64,000 bases of DNA, from positions 146,432-210,431 of the forward strand of contig NZ_AUEP01000011.1 in NCBI RefSeq assembly GCF_000426045.1, in the 5' to 3' direction. The notes beneath the pieces were generated by a model. The model ran no database searches and was not told where the DNA came from. It saw only the letters and a list, made by a program, of their open reading frames with translations. The DNA is from Marmoricola sp. URHB0036 (lineage in GTDB: Bacteria; Actinomycetota; Actinomycetes; Propionibacteriales; Nocardioidaceae). The position numbers were made by a program, and so were the translations under genes. Shown here one piece after another: positions 62,361 to 64,000 of this stretch (position 1 is its first letter; each line of letters starts with the position of its first letter).

Positions 62361-63377
62361 ATGAGCGACCCAGGACGAGCAGACGACCGTGCGGCCTCCT
62401 TCGACCCCGCGAAACCCGAGGAGGCGATCGCCGCGGTCGCGGAGCGCGTGTCGAACTGGGGCCGCTGGGGCGACGACGACGTGCGCGGGACGATGAACTT
62501 CCTCGACGAGGACCGGCGTCTCGCCGCCGCAGCACTCGTCCGCACCGGACACGCCTACTCGCTGTCCCAACCGTTCGACTCCGAAGGGCCTCAGAAGGGC
62601 TGGCGCCGGCGTACCAATCCGGTGCACACGATGCTCGACACGGGCACCGATGCCGTCCTCGGCGCCCAGGGCTTCCCGCACGGCATCGGCGGAGCAGACG
62701 ACGTCATCTCGATGCCGCTGCAGTGCTCGACGCAGTGGGACGGGTTGGGCCACATCTTCGACCACGGTCGAGCCTGGAACGGTCGCCCTGCTGAACAGGT
62801 CGTCACCTCACTGGGAGACCAGCGCACCGGCATCGAGACTGTGAAGGACGTCATCTGCGGACGCGGCGTACTCCTGGATGTCGCTCGGGCCCTGGGTCCC
62901 GACCTCGGGCACGGTTCCGACGGCCTCCCTGGAGGCTTCGCGATCACCGAGGCGCACCTCGAGGAGACCATCCGGAGACAGGGTGCCTCCGCCGCCGTCG
63001 GGCGGGGCGACATCATCCTCGTCCGCACCGGGCAGCTCACGCGCGCCAAGCGTGACGGCTGGGGTGACTACGCCGGCGGCGATGCGCCCGGGTTGTCGTT
63101 CGGCACCGCCGAGTGGCTGCACCGCACCGAGATCGCCGCCATTGCCACCGACACGTGGGGCTTCGAGGTGAGACCCAACGAGTTCCGCAACGCCTTCCAG
63201 CCGCTCCACCAGGTGGTGATTCCGCACATCGGGTTGTTCATCGGCGAGATGTGGGACCTCGACGTGCTGGCCGACGCCTGTGCGGCCGACCAACGCTTCG
63301 ACTTCTTCCTCACCGCGGCACCGCTGGCGATCACCGGCGCCGTCGGTTCGCCGGTCAACCCCATCGCGGTCCGCTAG
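62361..63377 (+). CDS. Cyclase-family metal hydrolase (kynurenine-formamidase-like)
   Basis: 338 residues. The usual HxGTHxDxxxH motif is represented by QCSTQWDGLGHIFDHGRAW, a variant common in one subfamily; later TGQLTRAKR, AIATDTWGFEVRP and HQVVIPHIGLFIGEMWDL. Probably hydrolyses an amide, ester or lactone ring of a cleavage product. Begins 1 bp after the FAH gene's stop. The next 151 bp contain an operator copy and no gene. Confidence 0.8.
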   Translation: MSDPGRADDRAASFDPAKPEEAIAAVAERVSNWGRWGDDDVRGTMNFLDEDRRLAAAALVRTGHAYSLSQPFDSEGPQKGWRRRTNPVHTMLDTGTDAVLGAQGFPHGIGGADDVISMPLQCSTQWDGLGHIFDHGRAWNGRPAEQVVTSLGDQRTGIETVKDVICGRGVLLDVARALGPDLGHGSDGLPGGFAITEAHLEETIRRQGASAAVGRGDIILVRTGQLTRAKRDGWGDYAGGDAPGLSFGTAEWLHRTEIAAIATDTWGFEVRPNEFRNAFQPLHQVVIPHIGLFIGEMWDLDVLADACAADQRFDFFLTAAPLAITGAVGSPVNPIAVR

Positions 63378-63417
63378 CTGCGCCACTGTCGACCGGCGGG
63401 GGTGGATCGGCCGTCCC

Positions 63418-63430
63418 GATGCCCGCCATC
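63418..63430. promoter_or_regulatory. GATG-N5-CATC operator, copy 6
   Basis: GATG CCCGC CATC, 98 bp before the ATP-binding protein gene. A short hairpin CCGGCA-N6-TGCCGG (63497-63514) lies just before that gene's ribosome site. Confidence 0.6.
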
Positions 63431-63528
63431 CACCGGTTGCTGTTCCTCATCCGGCGGAGGGCGACGCAGAGTGTGCTCGTACTTACAACGGATCGTCCGG
63501 CACGTTCCTGCCGGTGAGGAGATAAGTC

Positions 63529-64000
<472 letters not shown>

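Overview
The window is high-GC DNA with dense genes, ATGA-type start/stop overlaps, several GTG and TTG starts, and a tmRNA tag ending in ALAA. Together with the order ftsE-ftsX-M23 hydrolase-smpB, a BTAD/SARP regulator and a WYL regulator, this points to an actinobacterial chromosome, probably Nocardioidaceae-like; that family assignment is inference. No insertion sequence, prophage, CRISPR array, rRNA or ordinary tRNA was seen.

1-11.8 kb is a regulator-rich block: a PIG-L deacetylase (cut by the window edge), a MaoC-like protein, an OsmC-like protein, two flavoproteins and a BTAD/AAA regulator, then a small unknown protein, a GNAT acetyltransferase, a LAL-type LuxR regulator and a divergent ECF sigma factor. 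Four promoters here share GGGAAG-type direct repeats spaced about 11 bp, the geometry expected of a SARP/BTAD binding site.

11.8-31 kb is mostly housekeeping: prfB, a two-domain VOC protein, an MHS-family transporter behind a CRP-like palindrome, an MDR reductase, a large secreted S8 peptidase, a lipoprotein, ftsE, ftsX, an M23 peptidase, smpB, an amidohydrolase, a GH114-like protein, an SQR/NDH-like flavoprotein, a DUF1203 protein, an MFS exporter paired with a WYL regulator across a perfect operator, and ssrA (tmRNA).

31-36.2 kb holds a membrane protein divergent from a NarL-type two-component pair, an SDR, the remains of a TetR gene and an aromatic-ring FAD monooxygenase.

36.2-64 kb is the most striking part: a catabolic island built around C-glycoside deglycosidases. 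It carries three beta subunits (CarB/DgpB type) and four alpha-type TIM barrels (CarC/DgpC type), two pyranose-oxidase-like GMC flavoproteins, two Gfo/Idh/MocA proteins, five more sugar-isomerase-like TIM barrels, an ABC sugar importer, two regulators (TetR, LysR), an MFS transporter, and an aromatic branch (extradiol dioxygenase-like VOC, fumarylacetoacetase-like, cyclase). The proposed flow, which is inference, is: import of a C-glycoside, oxidation of the sugar (C3), cleavage of the C-C glycosidic bond, isomerase/aldolase-type processing of the keto-sugar, and hydroxylation and ring cleavage of the aglycone. A 13-bp palindrome, GATG-N5-CATC, recurs in five intergenic regions of this island (six perfect copies plus two one-mismatch copies) and looks like its regulatory operator.
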